From Polaribacter sp. HaHaR_3_91 (GTDB lineage Bacteria; Bacteroidota; Bacteroidia; Flavobacteriales; Flavobacteriaceae): DNA of 64,000 bases. Under the pieces are notes generated by a model. The model was not told the origin of the DNA and searched no databases. It saw only the letters and a program-made list of their open reading frames with translations. The stretch covers positions 3,487,001 through 3,551,000 of the forward strand of contig NZ_CP058986.1 of NCBI RefSeq assembly GCF_019278525.1, in the 5' to 3' direction. The position numbers and the translations under genes are program-made. Positions 43,429-52,113 of this stretch are shown here, in pieces. Numbering within the stretch: the stretch's first letter is position 1; every line of letters starts with the position of its first letter.

Positions 43429-43935
43429 ATGAAAAATTTAAAATCGTTACTATTAATCGCTGTATTTACTTTAGGACTAGCAGGTGTTGCAAATGCACAA
43501 AAAATAGGTCATATAGACTTTGAAAAATTAGTTGCAGAAATGCCTCAAACTAAGACTCTAAAATTAGATATGGAGAAACTTGGTAAAACGTACCAAGATG
43601 AGATTACAGGAATGGAAAAGAAAATTGAAGCTACTAGACAAAAGTATGTTGCAGAGTCTAAAGGACAAACCAACGAAACTAATGATACAAGAGCTCAAGA
43701 ATTACAACAAGAAGCTGCAAAAATTGAACAAGCAAGAAGATTTGCTTACCAAGATATGCAGAAAAAACAAAATGAAGGTTTACAACCAATCATAGAAAAA
43801 GCACAAACTGCTATCGATGCTGTAGCTGCTTCTAAAGGTGTAGTATATGTTTTAGATGCTTCTGTTGGTAAAGGTTTATTAGTTAAAAAAGGTGAAGACT
43901 TATTTAACGATGTAAAAGCTAAATTAGGTTTTTAA
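43429..43935 (+). CDS. OmpH/Skp family periplasmic chaperone
   Basis: A 168-residue paralogue of the previous gene with the normal Skp length. Signal peptide 1-23 (ending VANA), head strand QKIGHIDFEKLVAEMPQTK, coiled-coil arms (about 42-118, KLGKTYQDEITGMEKKIEA) and the returning head strand GVVYVLDASVGKGLLVKKG. It starts 19 bases after the longer paralogue, in the same operon, and is followed by a good terminator. The role, holding nascent outer-membrane proteins in the periplasm, follows from the family. Confidence 0.94.
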   Translation: MKNLKSLLLIAVFTLGLAGVANAQKIGHIDFEKLVAEMPQTKTLKLDMEKLGKTYQDEITGMEKKIEATRQKYVAESKGQTNETNDTRAQELQQEAAKIEQARRFAYQDMQKKQNEGLQPIIEKAQTAIDAVAASKGVVYVLDASVGKGLLVKKGEDLFNDVKAKLGF

Positions 43936-43959
43936 TAAATCTACTTAATATTACAAATT

Positions 43960-43989
43960 AAAACCTACTGAAATTCAGTAGGTTTTTTT
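43960..43989 (+). terminator. Terminator after the bamA-ompH genes
   Basis: Perfect 11-base stem AAAACCTACTG/CAGTAGGTTTT with loop AAATT and a following T-run, 24 bases after the second ompH stop. Confidence 0.92.
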
Positions 43990-44002
43990 ATTTTTACAGA
44001 AC

Positions 44003-44800
44003 ATGGTAAAACACAATAAATTTCCTATTGGCATATTTGACTCTGGTGTAGGCGGTACTTCTATTTGGAAAGAAATTAATGCACTTTTACCACAAGAGAA
44101 TACTATTTACTTATCAGATAGTAAAAACGCTCCTTATGGGGATAAAAGTAAACAACAGATTATTGACTTATCTATTAAAAACACCGAGTTTTTACTAAAA
44201 CAAAATTGTAAAATTATAATTGTAGCCTGCAACACTGCAACTACAAACGCCGTAAAAGTTTTAAGAGAAAAATACGATATTCCATTTATAGGAATAGAGC
44301 CAGCTATTAAAACAGCTGCTTTGCATACAAAAACCAATACCATTGGCATACTTGCCACAAAAGGAACCTTAAATAGTGAGTTGTTTGAAAAAACATCCCA
44401 TTCCATCAACCAAAAAATTATACGCAAAGAAATAATAGGAACAGGCTTAGTAGAGCTTATAGAAGATGGTAAACTGCACTCTAAGGAGATGACAGAATTA
44501 TTATCAACCTATGTTAATCCTTTAATAGAAGAGAACGTAGATTGCCTAGTTTTAGGTTGCACACACTACCCTTACTTAATTCCACAAATAAGAAAATTGG
44601 TTGGAAATAAAATTCAAATTATAGATTCTGGTCAAGCTGTAGCAAGACAAACCAAAAATATTTTAGAAAAACATCTACTAATAAATACAAATAAAGAAAA
44701 AGGTGTACATCAATTTTTTATCAACAAAGAAAAAAATGTATTAGAAATTTTAGTCTCTGATAAAAACCACACAACAACAGTAACTGAAAAAGATTTTTAG
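44003..44800 (+). CDS. murI: Glutamate racemase
   Basis: MurI makes D-glutamate for peptidoglycan by a two-base mechanism. The 265-residue enzyme has the N-terminal IGIFDSGVGGTSIWKEI (about 8-24), YLSDSKNAPYGDKS, the first catalytic Cys in IIIVACNTATTNAV (about 73-86), and the second in CLVLGCTHYPYLIP (about 180-193). All active-site motifs are intact and the length is typical. It is the last gene of the envelope block and overlaps the end of the convergent porP gene by four bases. Confidence 0.96.
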   Translation: MVKHNKFPIGIFDSGVGGTSIWKEINALLPQENTIYLSDSKNAPYGDKSKQQIIDLSIKNTEFLLKQNCKIIIVACNTATTNAVKVLREKYDIPFIGIEPAIKTAALHTKTNTIGILATKGTLNSELFEKTSHSINQKIIRKEIIGTGLVELIEDGKLHSKEMTELLSTYVNPLIEENVDCLVLGCTHYPYLIPQIRKLVGNKIQIIDSGQAVARQTKNILEKHLLINTNKEKGVHQFFINKEKNVLEILVSDKNHTTTVTEKDF

Positions 44801-45780
44801 AAACCGATAAATGAATTATTAATATTAGGCATACTACGCCAAGTTTTATCTTGCGTCCATAAATTAATACCTAAAGTTAATTGATGAAAACCAGATTTTG
44901 TTAAGACTACATCTCCTATTTGGTTTGTATAGGTATAAGAAAACATAACATTTTTATAATTTAAACCAACTATTGGAGAAACAAATTGAGAGTTCTCTAC
45001 AGCATCGGCATCAAAACTTCTTCTATAAGACAATGCTAACCACAATTGATAGTTATTAAGCGTTTTATATCCTTTTAAATTAAAATCTGCAATTTTCTGT
45101 CCTGTGTTTTCCTTCACTTGAAGCATAAAAGAAGGTTCTAATTGAAAATAGTAATTTTCATCATAATAATATCCTGCAGAAAAAACATAATTCCTTAAAT
45201 TTAAAGGTTCTAAAACATTTAAATTATTTTTAGCTGTTAATAATAAATTCTTCACTGTAAAATAAGATGAAAAACCACCTCTATGGTAAGCAGCACTAAA
45301 ATCTGAATTATAATAACTAGAGCTCTGAATAATTGCAGCAACATCATCATTACCAAATGATCTTTGATCGGATTGATTTTGAACAAAAGTAAAAGATAAC
45401 CCGAAAGATAATTGCTCAAAATAATTACCATTATCATTTAAAGGTAAATGATACGCATACGTACCTTGAATTCCTTTTTGAGAGTGATATCCGTTTTTAT
45501 CATTAAACAAAACAACACCAAAAGCTGCATTTGTTTCAGCACCAAATCTAGAATGGAAACTTATAGTTTGTAAAGCAGGTGCATCTGGTATACCAGACCA
45601 TTGTTGTCTTGCTGTAAAACGTAATTTACTAGAATTACCAATACCTGCAGCAGATGGATGTACCAAATACACATTGTCAGATAAATAATCTTGATAAATC
45701 GGTAATGTTTCTTGTGCATAATTTTTTAAAGAAAAAAACAAAACACACAGTAAAGAATATTTTACGTAATTTAATTTCAT
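44797..45780 (-). CDS. PorP/SprF family type IX secretion membrane protein
   Basis: PorP/SprF proteins sit in the outer membrane and attach to the type IX secretion or gliding machinery, often each serving a large surface protein. The 327-residue chain (from ATG at 45780) has a signal peptide (1-22), then the hallmark LPIYQDYLSDNVYLVHPSAAGIGN and LRFTARQQWSGIPDAPALQT, followed by repeated barrel strands, for example YSYTYTNQIGDVVLTKSGFHQ in spirit near the end and LGINLWTQDKTWRS. An upstream TTG at 45807 lies within the promoter core and is rejected. No large adhesin gene is adjacent. Confidence 0.92.
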   Translation of the reverse strand: MKLNYVKYSLLCVLFFSLKNYAQETLPIYQDYLSDNVYLVHPSAAGIGNSSKLRFTARQQWSGIPDAPALQTISFHSRFGAETNAAFGVVLFNDKNGYHSQKGIQGTYAYHLPLNDNGNYFEQLSFGLSFTFVQNQSDQRSFGNDDVAAIIQSSSYYNSDFSAAYHRGGFSSYFTVKNLLLTAKNNLNVLEPLNLRNYVFSAGYYYDENYYFQLEPSFMLQVKENTGQKIADFNLKGYKTLNNYQLWLALSYRRSFDADAVENSQFVSPIVGLNYKNVMFSYTYTNQIGDVVLTKSGFHQLTLGINLWTQDKTWRSMPNINNSFIGF

Positions 45781-45804
45781 TAAAGGAAAAGTATTATAAG
45801 ATAT

Positions 45805-45812
45805 CAAATATA
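45805..45812 (-). promoter_or_regulatory. -7 box of the porP gene
   Basis: TATATTTG on the minus strand, an exact TAnnTTTG match, 25 bases upstream of the ATG at 45780. It excludes the longer TTG-initiated reading. Confidence 0.5.
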
Positions 45813-45936
45813 TTCTTTTTCTTATAGAAAATACATTTCATGTTAAAAATTTTACAAAATTAGTTGTATATATTTCAGCTAACAAGCTAAAATTATGATT
45901 AATACAGTAAAATTTAAAAAGAAAGAATAAAAACCG

Positions 45937-46635
45937 TTAATGACAAATTTCATTCGCATTTATAACTTCTAAAATAGGAGCCGGAGAAACATAAGGAATT
46001 CCAAGACCTAGTCCTCTTAAAACAAATAAAACCCCAATAAATACAACCACAACGGGTATTGCTTTTTGAATTTTTTTTCTAAGAGTACCTTTGGTAAAGT
46101 TGCCCAAATAAACGACAGAAGTCATTAAAGGAATAGTACCCAAACCAAATAAAAACATATATAAACTTCCTGAAAAAGCATTTGTGGTAGCTAAAGCTCC
46201 AAAAACAGCCATATAAACCAAACCACAAGGTAAAAATCCATTTAAAAAACCAATGGTAAAAAAAGTATCATTTCTCTTCTTCTTCAACTCTTTGCCTAAT
46301 GCATTCTTTACTTTAAAAATAACTTTATTGATGCCCTTAGAAAAATTTATTTTTGAAAAAAATCTAGGAAAAATCACCATCAAAATCATACTGACACCAA
46401 CAACTATAGATAGTTGCTGTTGAAATCCGAAGAAATAAAATCCCTTCCCTAAAAAACCAAATAATAAACCGATAAGACTATAACTAAATAATCGACCAAA
46501 ATGATAACTTAAAATTTGTAGAAAACCTTTAGTTTTATTTTGTCTATCAATTGGCAGCATAAAGGCAATAGGTCCGCACATACCAACACAGTGAAAACTA
46601 CCTAATAACCCAAATAATATTGCCGATAAAAACAT
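45937..46635 (-). CDS. TauE/SafE-like membrane protein of the cbb3 module (CcoS/copper assembly neighbour)
   Basis: A 232-residue membrane protein of six helices belonging to the sulfite exporter TauE/SafE-like family variant that is regularly found with cbb3 oxidase genes. Motifs: LLGSFHCVGMCGPIAFMLPI (about 10-29), a paired Cys-Met/Cys-Gly metal-like site, and GFLNGFLPCGLVYMAVFGAL (about 123-142) with a further Cys. It is thought to aid copper supply to the oxidase. It overlaps the end of the FixH-like gene by one base, so both are translated together. The exact transported species is unknown. Confidence 0.85.
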   Translation of the reverse strand: MFLSAILFGLLGSFHCVGMCGPIAFMLPIDRQNKTKGFLQILSYHFGRLFSYSLIGLLFGFLGKGFYFFGFQQQLSIVVGVSMILMVIFPRFFSKINFSKGINKVIFKVKNALGKELKKKRNDTFFTIGFLNGFLPCGLVYMAVFGALATTNAFSGSLYMFLFGLGTIPLMTSVVYLGNFTKGTLRKKIQKAIPVVVVFIGVLFVLRGLGLGIPYVSPAPILEVINANEICH

Positions 46636-47081
46636 TAATATTGTATTTCTCTTTTAATTAAGTATTCTTTATCCTTATATTTGAAAGCCAAATTAATGTT
46701 CCAACGACCATCTAATAAACGTTTCTCAGGCACGAGCAAATATGTATTAGAGATTGAAATAGGTATTTCAAAATCTAATTGTTTATTAGACGGTCTATAT
46801 AGGAACACTTTTCCTGTAATTTCATTTGGAGATAACTCTTTAGGAAATTCTATTTTTAAACCTTCTACTGTTCTTTGAATAGTTACTTTATCTTTATACT
46901 TGGCTCCATTTTGCTCTGCATCAATTTCACCTTGAAAATGTACTTCTTGTTGGTAATAATTTTCTGTAACTAAATCGTAACTATAAGAATTATCTGTGCT
47001 CATAGTAATAACCATGTATAAAATAAAACTCATAAAAGCGACTATTGCAATAGTAATTCCTGTTCCCCAATTAAATTTCAT
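46635..47081 (-). CDS. ccoH: FixH/CcoH-like cbb3 oxidase assembly protein
   Basis: A 148-residue protein with one N-terminal membrane helix (GITIAIVAFMSFILYMVITM, about 7-26) and an exported domain: DLVTENYYQQEVHFQGEIDA, then a beta-rich part (GKVFLYRPSNKQLDFEIPIS, ERRLLDGRWNINLAF-like pattern). This is the FixH layout, needed for maturation of cbb3 oxidase in other bacteria. It lies nine bases after ccoG and overlaps the TauE-like gene. The family assignment rests on pattern and position. Confidence 0.88.
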   Translation of the reverse strand: MKFNWGTGITIAIVAFMSFILYMVITMSTDNSYSYDLVTENYYQQEVHFQGEIDAEQNGAKYKDKVTIQRTVEGLKIEFPKELSPNEITGKVFLYRPSNKQLDFEIPISISNTYLLVPEKRLLDGRWNINLAFKYKDKEYLIKREIQY

Positions 47082-47089
47082 AATGTTAT

Positions 47090-48511
47090 TTATTTGTAAC
47101 TTCTAGGTCCTAAAAAGTTGGTTATGGTAGTTTCAATTAATTCGTCGCCACTATAAACACCTATTTCTAACTTTATTTTATCTTTTTTTAATGCTGATGA
47201 GTTTATTTCTATAAATAAAGTTCCCTCTGCTAAACCTTGCTTCGGAATATTAAAATCTTGATTGGTTACTAATTTTATAGTTCCTTTTTGAGACATTAAT
47301 TTATAACTGACGTCATTTATATCTTTGGTTGTTTTATTAATCACCTTAAAAGTATACACATTACTAATAATGTTATTTTCTTTGTGCTGATACAATTGTC
47401 CTGGTAACCTTAAAATAGTTGCTTCAACATCATTTCTTAAAAACAACATTCCTATTAAAACTCCTACTAAAATAAATAAGACAGCAGAATAACCTTTAAT
47501 TCTTGCATTCAGCTTAAAAGGTTTCTTTTTCTCGATATTTTCTTCGCTTTCGTATCGTATTAATCCTTTTGGTAAACCAACACTTTCCATCATGTGGTCA
47601 CATTCATCAATACAAGCAGTACAATTTACACACTCTAATTGTGTACCGTTTCTAATATCTATCCCGGTAGGGCAAACAACAACACATTGTTTACAATCTA
47701 TACAATCTCCTTTACCTATAGCCTCTCTATCTTCGTTTTTCTTAAATTTAGATCTTCCTGCCTCTCGTTCACCTCGTTTATGATCATACGCTACGTTAAT
47801 GGTTTTGTTGTCTAATAAAACACCTTGCAACCTACCATACGGACAAGCAATAATACAAACCTGCTCTCTAAACCATGCAAAAATAAAATAGAAAACACAC
47901 GTAAAAATAATTAATGAAATTAGCGTACTAGTATTATCAAAAGGACTGCCAGTTATGTATGTTATTAATGTATCTCCACCAATTAAATATGCTAAAAACA
48001 CATTAGCAATAAGAAAAGAAATAACAAAGAAAATAAACCATTTTAAAAGTCTTTTTCTAATTTTTTCTGCGTTCCAAGGTTGTTTATCTAAGCGTATTTG
48101 TTTTCCTCTATCACCATCAATCCAATATTCTACTTTTCTAAAAACCATCTCTAAAAAAATGGTTTGCGGACAAATCCATCCACAGAAAATACGACCGAAA
48201 ATAACTGTAAATAGAATGATAAACACAACACCCACAATCATTGAAATTACCAATAAGTAAAAGTCTTGTGGCCAAAAAGGGAATCCAAAAATATTAAATT
48301 TACGTTCTATAACATTAAATAGTAAAAACTGATTCCCATTAATCTTTATAAATGGAGCTGCTAAAAGAAAAGCTAATAAAAAGTAACTTACGTAAGACCT
48401 GTATTTATAAAATTTTCCACTAGGCTTTTTAGGAAAAACCCAAGAACGATTACCCGATTTATCAATTGTACCAATACTATCTCTAAATTGTTCGTTTTTA
48501 GGAGTTTCCAT
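47090..48511 (-). CDS. ccoG: Cytochrome c oxidase accessory protein CcoG
   Basis: CcoG (RdxA/FixG) is a membrane ferredoxin-like protein thought to reduce copper for cbb3 assembly. The 473-residue protein has about five membrane helices, the motif IFCGWICPQTIFLEMVFR (about 107-124), REQVCIIACPYGRLQGVL (about 213-230) and the two 4Fe-4S clusters in CIDCKQCVVVCPTGIDIRNG and CVNCTACIDECDHMM (about 268-306). The C-terminal soluble Ig-like domain (about 365-473) is normal. It follows ccoP by 28 bases in the operon. Confidence 0.95.
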   Translation of the reverse strand: METPKNEQFRDSIGTIDKSGNRSWVFPKKPSGKFYKYRSYVSYFLLAFLLAAPFIKINGNQFLLFNVIERKFNIFGFPFWPQDFYLLVISMIVGVVFIILFTVIFGRIFCGWICPQTIFLEMVFRKVEYWIDGDRGKQIRLDKQPWNAEKIRKRLLKWFIFFVISFLIANVFLAYLIGGDTLITYITGSPFDNTSTLISLIIFTCVFYFIFAWFREQVCIIACPYGRLQGVLLDNKTINVAYDHKRGEREAGRSKFKKNEDREAIGKGDCIDCKQCVVVCPTGIDIRNGTQLECVNCTACIDECDHMMESVGLPKGLIRYESEENIEKKKPFKLNARIKGYSAVLFILVGVLIGMLFLRNDVEATILRLPGQLYQHKENNIISNVYTFKVINKTTKDINDVSYKLMSQKGTIKLVTNQDFNIPKQGLAEGTLFIEINSSALKKDKIKLEIGVYSGDELIETTITNFLGPRSYK

Positions 48512-48539
48512 AAATCTACTAATTAACTTGTATTATCAG

Positions 48540-49457
48540 TTATTCTACTTCTGTTTCTACAGGAGCTTCTTCTTCAGTTGAAATTACCTCTACACCTTCT
48601 GCAACCCATTTATCTCCTTCAGGAGCTTTAGCGTTTGCAGGTGTAGTACCTTGTAAAGAAATTACATAGCTAGCAACTTTAGCAATATCATCTGCTTTTA
48701 AAGTTTTATTCCAAGCTATCATCCCTTTACCATCTCTACCTCCATTAGAAATAGTACTAAAAACATTTTTAATACCACCACCTAAAATCCAGAATTCATC
48801 TGTTAAGTTTGGTCCAATTGCTCCACCACCATCTGCAATATGACAAGATGCACAGTTCAATTTAAAAACAGCTTTACCTCTACCTAAATCTTTAGCATCA
48901 GTTAATAAAGTTACATTTTCAGCAGTTATAAAATCTGTTGCTGGTGCTGTAGATTTATATTCTTTTAAAGCAGCTTTCGCTTCTGCAACCGCTTTATCAT
49001 ATTCTACAATTTGATTATCGCCATCTAAAACTTCAAACCTTACTAAATACACAATTGCAAAAACAATAGAAGCATAAAACATATACACCCACCAAGGTGG
49101 TAACGTATTGTCTAATTCCTGAATTCCATCATAATTATGCTCTAAGATTATTTCTTGTTCACTATCAATATCTTTAGATCTTGTCCAAGATTTTAATAGC
49201 TTTTTAATCCATGCATTACTTTCTTCTGGAACAATACCTAATTTTTCATTTTTTAATTCTGTTGCTTTAGCAATAGCAATTACATTTACCATTTCCTTTA
49301 GTACAACAACTAAAACAAAACCAATAAGAGCGATCCAAACTAAAGGATTCTCATAAATATCAAATGGGTTTTCGTACACCATAAACGACTTTGCAAGCGC
49401 TAAAAACGTAACAATTACAAAGATTATATAGATTGTAGATTGAAAATATTTTTTCAT
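48540..49457 (-). CDS. ccoP: cbb3-type cytochrome c oxidase subunit CcoP (single haem c)
   Basis: The 305-residue membrane-bound cytochrome c subunit, passing electrons to CcoNO. Two N-terminal helices (TIYIIFVIVTFLALAKSF and LVWIALIGFVLVVVLK) lead to the CcoP N-terminal segment (HNYDGIQELDNTLPPWWVYM, about 107-126) and a third helix. The cytochrome c domain (about 185-280) has the haem motif CASCH with the distal Met in DGKGMIAWNKTL. Proteobacterial CcoP has two haem c motifs; here only one CxxCH occurs. The C-terminal tail is acidic. It is 12 bases after ccoQ. Confidence 0.94.
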   Translation of the reverse strand: MKKYFQSTIYIIFVIVTFLALAKSFMVYENPFDIYENPLVWIALIGFVLVVVLKEMVNVIAIAKATELKNEKLGIVPEESNAWIKKLLKSWTRSKDIDSEQEIILEHNYDGIQELDNTLPPWWVYMFYASIVFAIVYLVRFEVLDGDNQIVEYDKAVAEAKAALKEYKSTAPATDFITAENVTLLTDAKDLGRGKAVFKLNCASCHIADGGGAIGPNLTDEFWILGGGIKNVFSTISNGGRDGKGMIAWNKTLKADDIAKVASYVISLQGTTPANAKAPEGDKWVAEGVEVISTEEEAPVETEVE

Positions 49458-49469
49458 TTTTTTTTCTTT

Positions 49470-49637
49470 TTAGTTCTCTAACGGTATATTACTTACCTTA
49501 TTTATATATTCTTTTTTTGCTGTAAATACCCACAAGAACAATGCGACAAAAAAAGTAAAGAATATGATTAATGATATTAAAGGATAAATTTCTATCCCTA
49601 AAATACTCTCCATGTGACCTTTTACAAATTTTAACAT
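49470..49637 (-). CDS. ccoQ: cbb3-type cytochrome oxidase subunit CcoQ/subunit 3 small protein
   Basis: A 55-residue membrane protein between ccoNO and ccoP: ATG at 49637, one long hydrophobic helix (YPLISLIIFFTFFVALFLWV, about 18-37), then a charged cytoplasmic tail (TAKKEYINK). The position, size and single-helix layout are those of CcoQ, which stabilises the oxidase. It starts four bases after the ccoNO stop and ends 12 bases before ccoP. Sequence identity in this family is always low, so position is the main evidence. Confidence 0.85.
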   Translation of the reverse strand: MLKFVKGHMESILGIEIYPLISLIIFFTFFVALFLWVFTAKKEYINKVSNIPLEN

Positions 49638-49641
49638 CGTC

Positions 49642-51837
49642 TTATTTTTTAGTTATTTTTTGTTCGTCTTTTACTTTTATATCAGTACCCAAACGTTGTA
49701 TGTACGCTATTAAAGCAACAATTTCTCTGTTTTTCATTTCTATAAAAGCTTCACCATTTTCTTCTGCGTATTGTTTATCCGCTTCGTAATTTTTAGCAAA
49801 ATCTGGATCTGCATATAAGTTTTGCTCAATTTCTGTTCCTTGTGCTAACATATGCTGTTGTGCATTTGCTATTTCTTCTTCAGAATAAGGAACTCCTAAA
49901 GTAACCATCACTTCCATTTTAGATTCCGTATCAGATTTATCTAGTTCATCTGTAATTAACCATTTGTATGACGGCATAATAGAACCTGGAGAAGTACTTT
50001 GTGGATCATACATATGGTTTAAGTGCCAACTATCTGAATATTTAGCCCCAATTCTATGTAAATCTGGTCCTGTACGTTTAGATCCCCATAAAAATGGATG
50101 ATCATACACATACTCGCCTCCTTTAGAGTATTCACCATAACGCTCTACCTCACTTCTAAAAGGTCTTATCATTTGAGAGTGACAACCAACACATCCTTCT
50201 CTAATATAAAGATCTCGTCCTTCTAACTCTAATGGAGTATAAGGTTTTACACTACTAATTGTAGGAATATTAGACTTTACTAATAAGGTAGGAATAATTT
50301 GAACTGCTCCACCAATTAAAATAGCAATCGTTGCAAAAATTGTTAATTTAATAGGTTTTCTTTCTATCCAAGTATGCCATCCTTCTCCTTTAGTTCTGTG
50401 TTTAGGCACTACTGTTAAAGCAGCTGCTTCTGCCAACTCATCTTCTACTTTGCTACCCGATCTTACTGTTAAAACAACATTGTACAACATTACAAATGCT
50501 CCTATAATATACATACTTCCTCCAATTGCACGCATCCAGTACATTGGTATAATTTCACTAACAGTTTCTAAGAAGTTACCGTATGTTAAAGATCCATCTG
50601 GGTTAAATTGTTTCCACATAGAAGCTTGTACAAAACCTGCTACATACATTGGTAACGTATACAATATGATTCCTAAAGTACCAATCCAAAAGTGTACGTT
50701 TGCTAATGCAACTGAATATAATTTTGTTTTAAACATTCTTGGTACCATCCAATACAACATACCAAATGTTAAGAAACCGTTCCAAGCTAATGCTCCAACG
50801 TGAACGTGAGCAATAATCCAATCACTATAATGCGCAATAGCATTTACATTTTTTAAAGATAACATTGGCCCCTCAAACGTTGCCATACCATACCCGGTAA
50901 TTGCAACAACCATAAACTTTAAAACAGGATCTGTTCTTACTTTATCCCAAGCACCTCTTAATGTTAACAAACCGTTTATCATACCACCCCAAGAAGGTGC
51001 TAATAACATTATAGAAAATGCAACTCCTAAATTCTGAGCCCATTCTGGTAATGAAGTATATAATAAATGGTGAGGTCCTGCCCAGATATAAATAAATATT
51101 AAAGACCAAAAGTGTACAATAGACAATCTATAAGAATATACAGGTCTGTTTGCTGCTTTTGGCACAAAGTAATACATCAATCCTAAAAACGGTGTTGTTA
51201 AGAAAAATGCTACGGCATTATGACCGTACCACCATTGAACTAAGGCATCTTGCACTCCTGCATACACAGAATATGATTTTAAAAAGGTAACAGGTAATGC
51301 CAAACTATTAAAGATATGTAATACAGCAACCGTTACAAATGTTGCTAAATAAAACCAAATAGCGACATATAAATGACGTTGTCTTCTTTGTAAGATAGTC
51401 CAGATCATGTTTACACCAAACGCAACCCACACCAATGCGATAGCAATATCTATTGGCCACTCTAACTCTGCATATTCTTTAGATGAAGTATAACCTAAAG
51501 GCAATGTTATGGCTGCTGCAACAATAATTGCTTGCCAACCCCAGAAGTTAAAATTACTTAAAAAATTACTTGCCATTCTTGCTTTTAACAATCTTTGAAG
51601 CGAGTAATAAACTCCTGCAAAAATAGCGTTACCTACAAAGGCAAAAATTACAGCATTTGTATGTAATGGTCTTAAACGCCCAAAACTTAACCAAGAAATT
51701 CCTTCTGTGTAGTAAGGGAATAAAAACATAAAAGCGAGCATTAGCCCCACAGAGAACCCCACTATTCCCCAGAATAATGTAGCATAGATAAATTTCTTTA
51801 CGATCTTATTATCGTAATAAAATTGTTGCATTTCCAT
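49642..51837 (-). CDS. ccoNO: Fused cbb3-type cytochrome c oxidase subunits I and II (CcoNO)
   Basis: The catalytic core of the high-affinity terminal oxidase that reduces oxygen and pumps protons. In this 731-residue fusion, residues 1-470 are CcoN with twelve helices and the haem/CuB ligand regions (LRPLHTNAVIFAFVGN, VQWWYGHNAVAFFLTTPFLG, WAGPHHLLYTSLPEWAQ, HYSDWIIAHVHVGALAWNG). A helix near 510 joins to CcoO (about 520-731), with the haem c site EGCVGCHSQMIRPF and an axial Met in PGSIMPSYKWL. CcoN and CcoO are separate in Proteobacteria and fused in many Bacteroidota. It is the second gene after ccoS. Confidence 0.97.
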   Translation of the reverse strand: MEMQQFYYDNKIVKKFIYATLFWGIVGFSVGLMLAFMFLFPYYTEGISWLSFGRLRPLHTNAVIFAFVGNAIFAGVYYSLQRLLKARMASNFLSNFNFWGWQAIIVAAAITLPLGYTSSKEYAELEWPIDIAIALVWVAFGVNMIWTILQRRQRHLYVAIWFYLATFVTVAVLHIFNSLALPVTFLKSYSVYAGVQDALVQWWYGHNAVAFFLTTPFLGLMYYFVPKAANRPVYSYRLSIVHFWSLIFIYIWAGPHHLLYTSLPEWAQNLGVAFSIMLLAPSWGGMINGLLTLRGAWDKVRTDPVLKFMVVAITGYGMATFEGPMLSLKNVNAIAHYSDWIIAHVHVGALAWNGFLTFGMLYWMVPRMFKTKLYSVALANVHFWIGTLGIILYTLPMYVAGFVQASMWKQFNPDGSLTYGNFLETVSEIIPMYWMRAIGGSMYIIGAFVMLYNVVLTVRSGSKVEDELAEAAALTVVPKHRTKGEGWHTWIERKPIKLTIFATIAILIGGAVQIIPTLLVKSNIPTISSVKPYTPLELEGRDLYIREGCVGCHSQMIRPFRSEVERYGEYSKGGEYVYDHPFLWGSKRTGPDLHRIGAKYSDSWHLNHMYDPQSTSPGSIMPSYKWLITDELDKSDTESKMEVMVTLGVPYSEEEIANAQQHMLAQGTEIEQNLYADPDFAKNYEADKQYAEENGEAFIEMKNREIVALIAYIQRLGTDIKVKDEQKITKK

Positions 51838-51847
51838 AATTTAATAT

Positions 51848-52021
51848 TTAGTCTTTAGTTGATTTTTCTTTATCTTTTACTAATTCATCATCAAACAACA
51901 TACGAACAGATGGCGTATAAGAATCGTCAAATTGCCCAGTTTTTACTGAATAAATAAATGCGATAAAAAATAAGATTGCTACTAGAATACTAATAGTTAG
52001 TAGTAGGTATATTACGCTCAT
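51848..52021 (-). CDS. ccoS: cbb3 oxidase maturation protein CcoS
   Basis: A 57-residue protein: one helix (VIYLLLTISILVAILFFIAF, about 3-22) followed by the CcoS signature SVKTGQFDDSYTPSVRMLFD. CcoS is required for cofactor insertion into the oxidase. The ATG at 52021 gives this standard length; a longer reading starting near 52081 adds 20 residues unlike CcoS and would cover the FNR-like box, so I reject it. It is the first gene of the cbb3 operon. Confidence 0.92.
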   Translation of the reverse strand: MSVIYLLLTISILVAILFFIAFIYSVKTGQFDDSYTPSVRMLFDDELVKDKEKSTKD

Positions 52022-52044
52022 ATCTTGCCTGATAATTGATTTGT

Positions 52045-52052
52045 CAAAAATA
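52045..52052 (-). promoter_or_regulatory. -7 box of the ccoS-ccoNO-ccoQ-ccoP-ccoG operon
   Basis: TATTTTTG on the minus strand, an exact TAnnTTTG match. The predicted start near 52040 lies about 41 bases downstream of the centre of the FNR-like palindrome. Confidence 0.6.
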
Positions 52053-52074
52053 GTATTGGTCCGTTTCTTAAAAC

Positions 52075-52088
52075 ATGACAAATATCAT
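52075..52088 (-). promoter_or_regulatory. FNR-like operator upstream of the cbb3 operon
   Basis: ATGATATTTGTCAT on the minus strand, an imperfect palindrome (ATGAT-4-GTCAT) with the half-sites TGAT and GTCA. Its centre is about 41 bases from the predicted transcription start, the class II position used by FNR/CRP activators. The FNR/CRP regulator at 56719 is the obvious candidate to bind it. Confidence 0.6.
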
Positions 52089-52113
52089 GTTTCTCAAATA
52101 TCTTAATTATTTG

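Noticed and set aside
45781..45807. TTG start for the porP gene
   Set aside because: It overlaps the TATATTTG promoter core and precedes the signal peptide.
52022..52081. Longer N-terminus for CcoS
   Set aside because: It covers the promoter and FNR-like box and is unlike CcoS.
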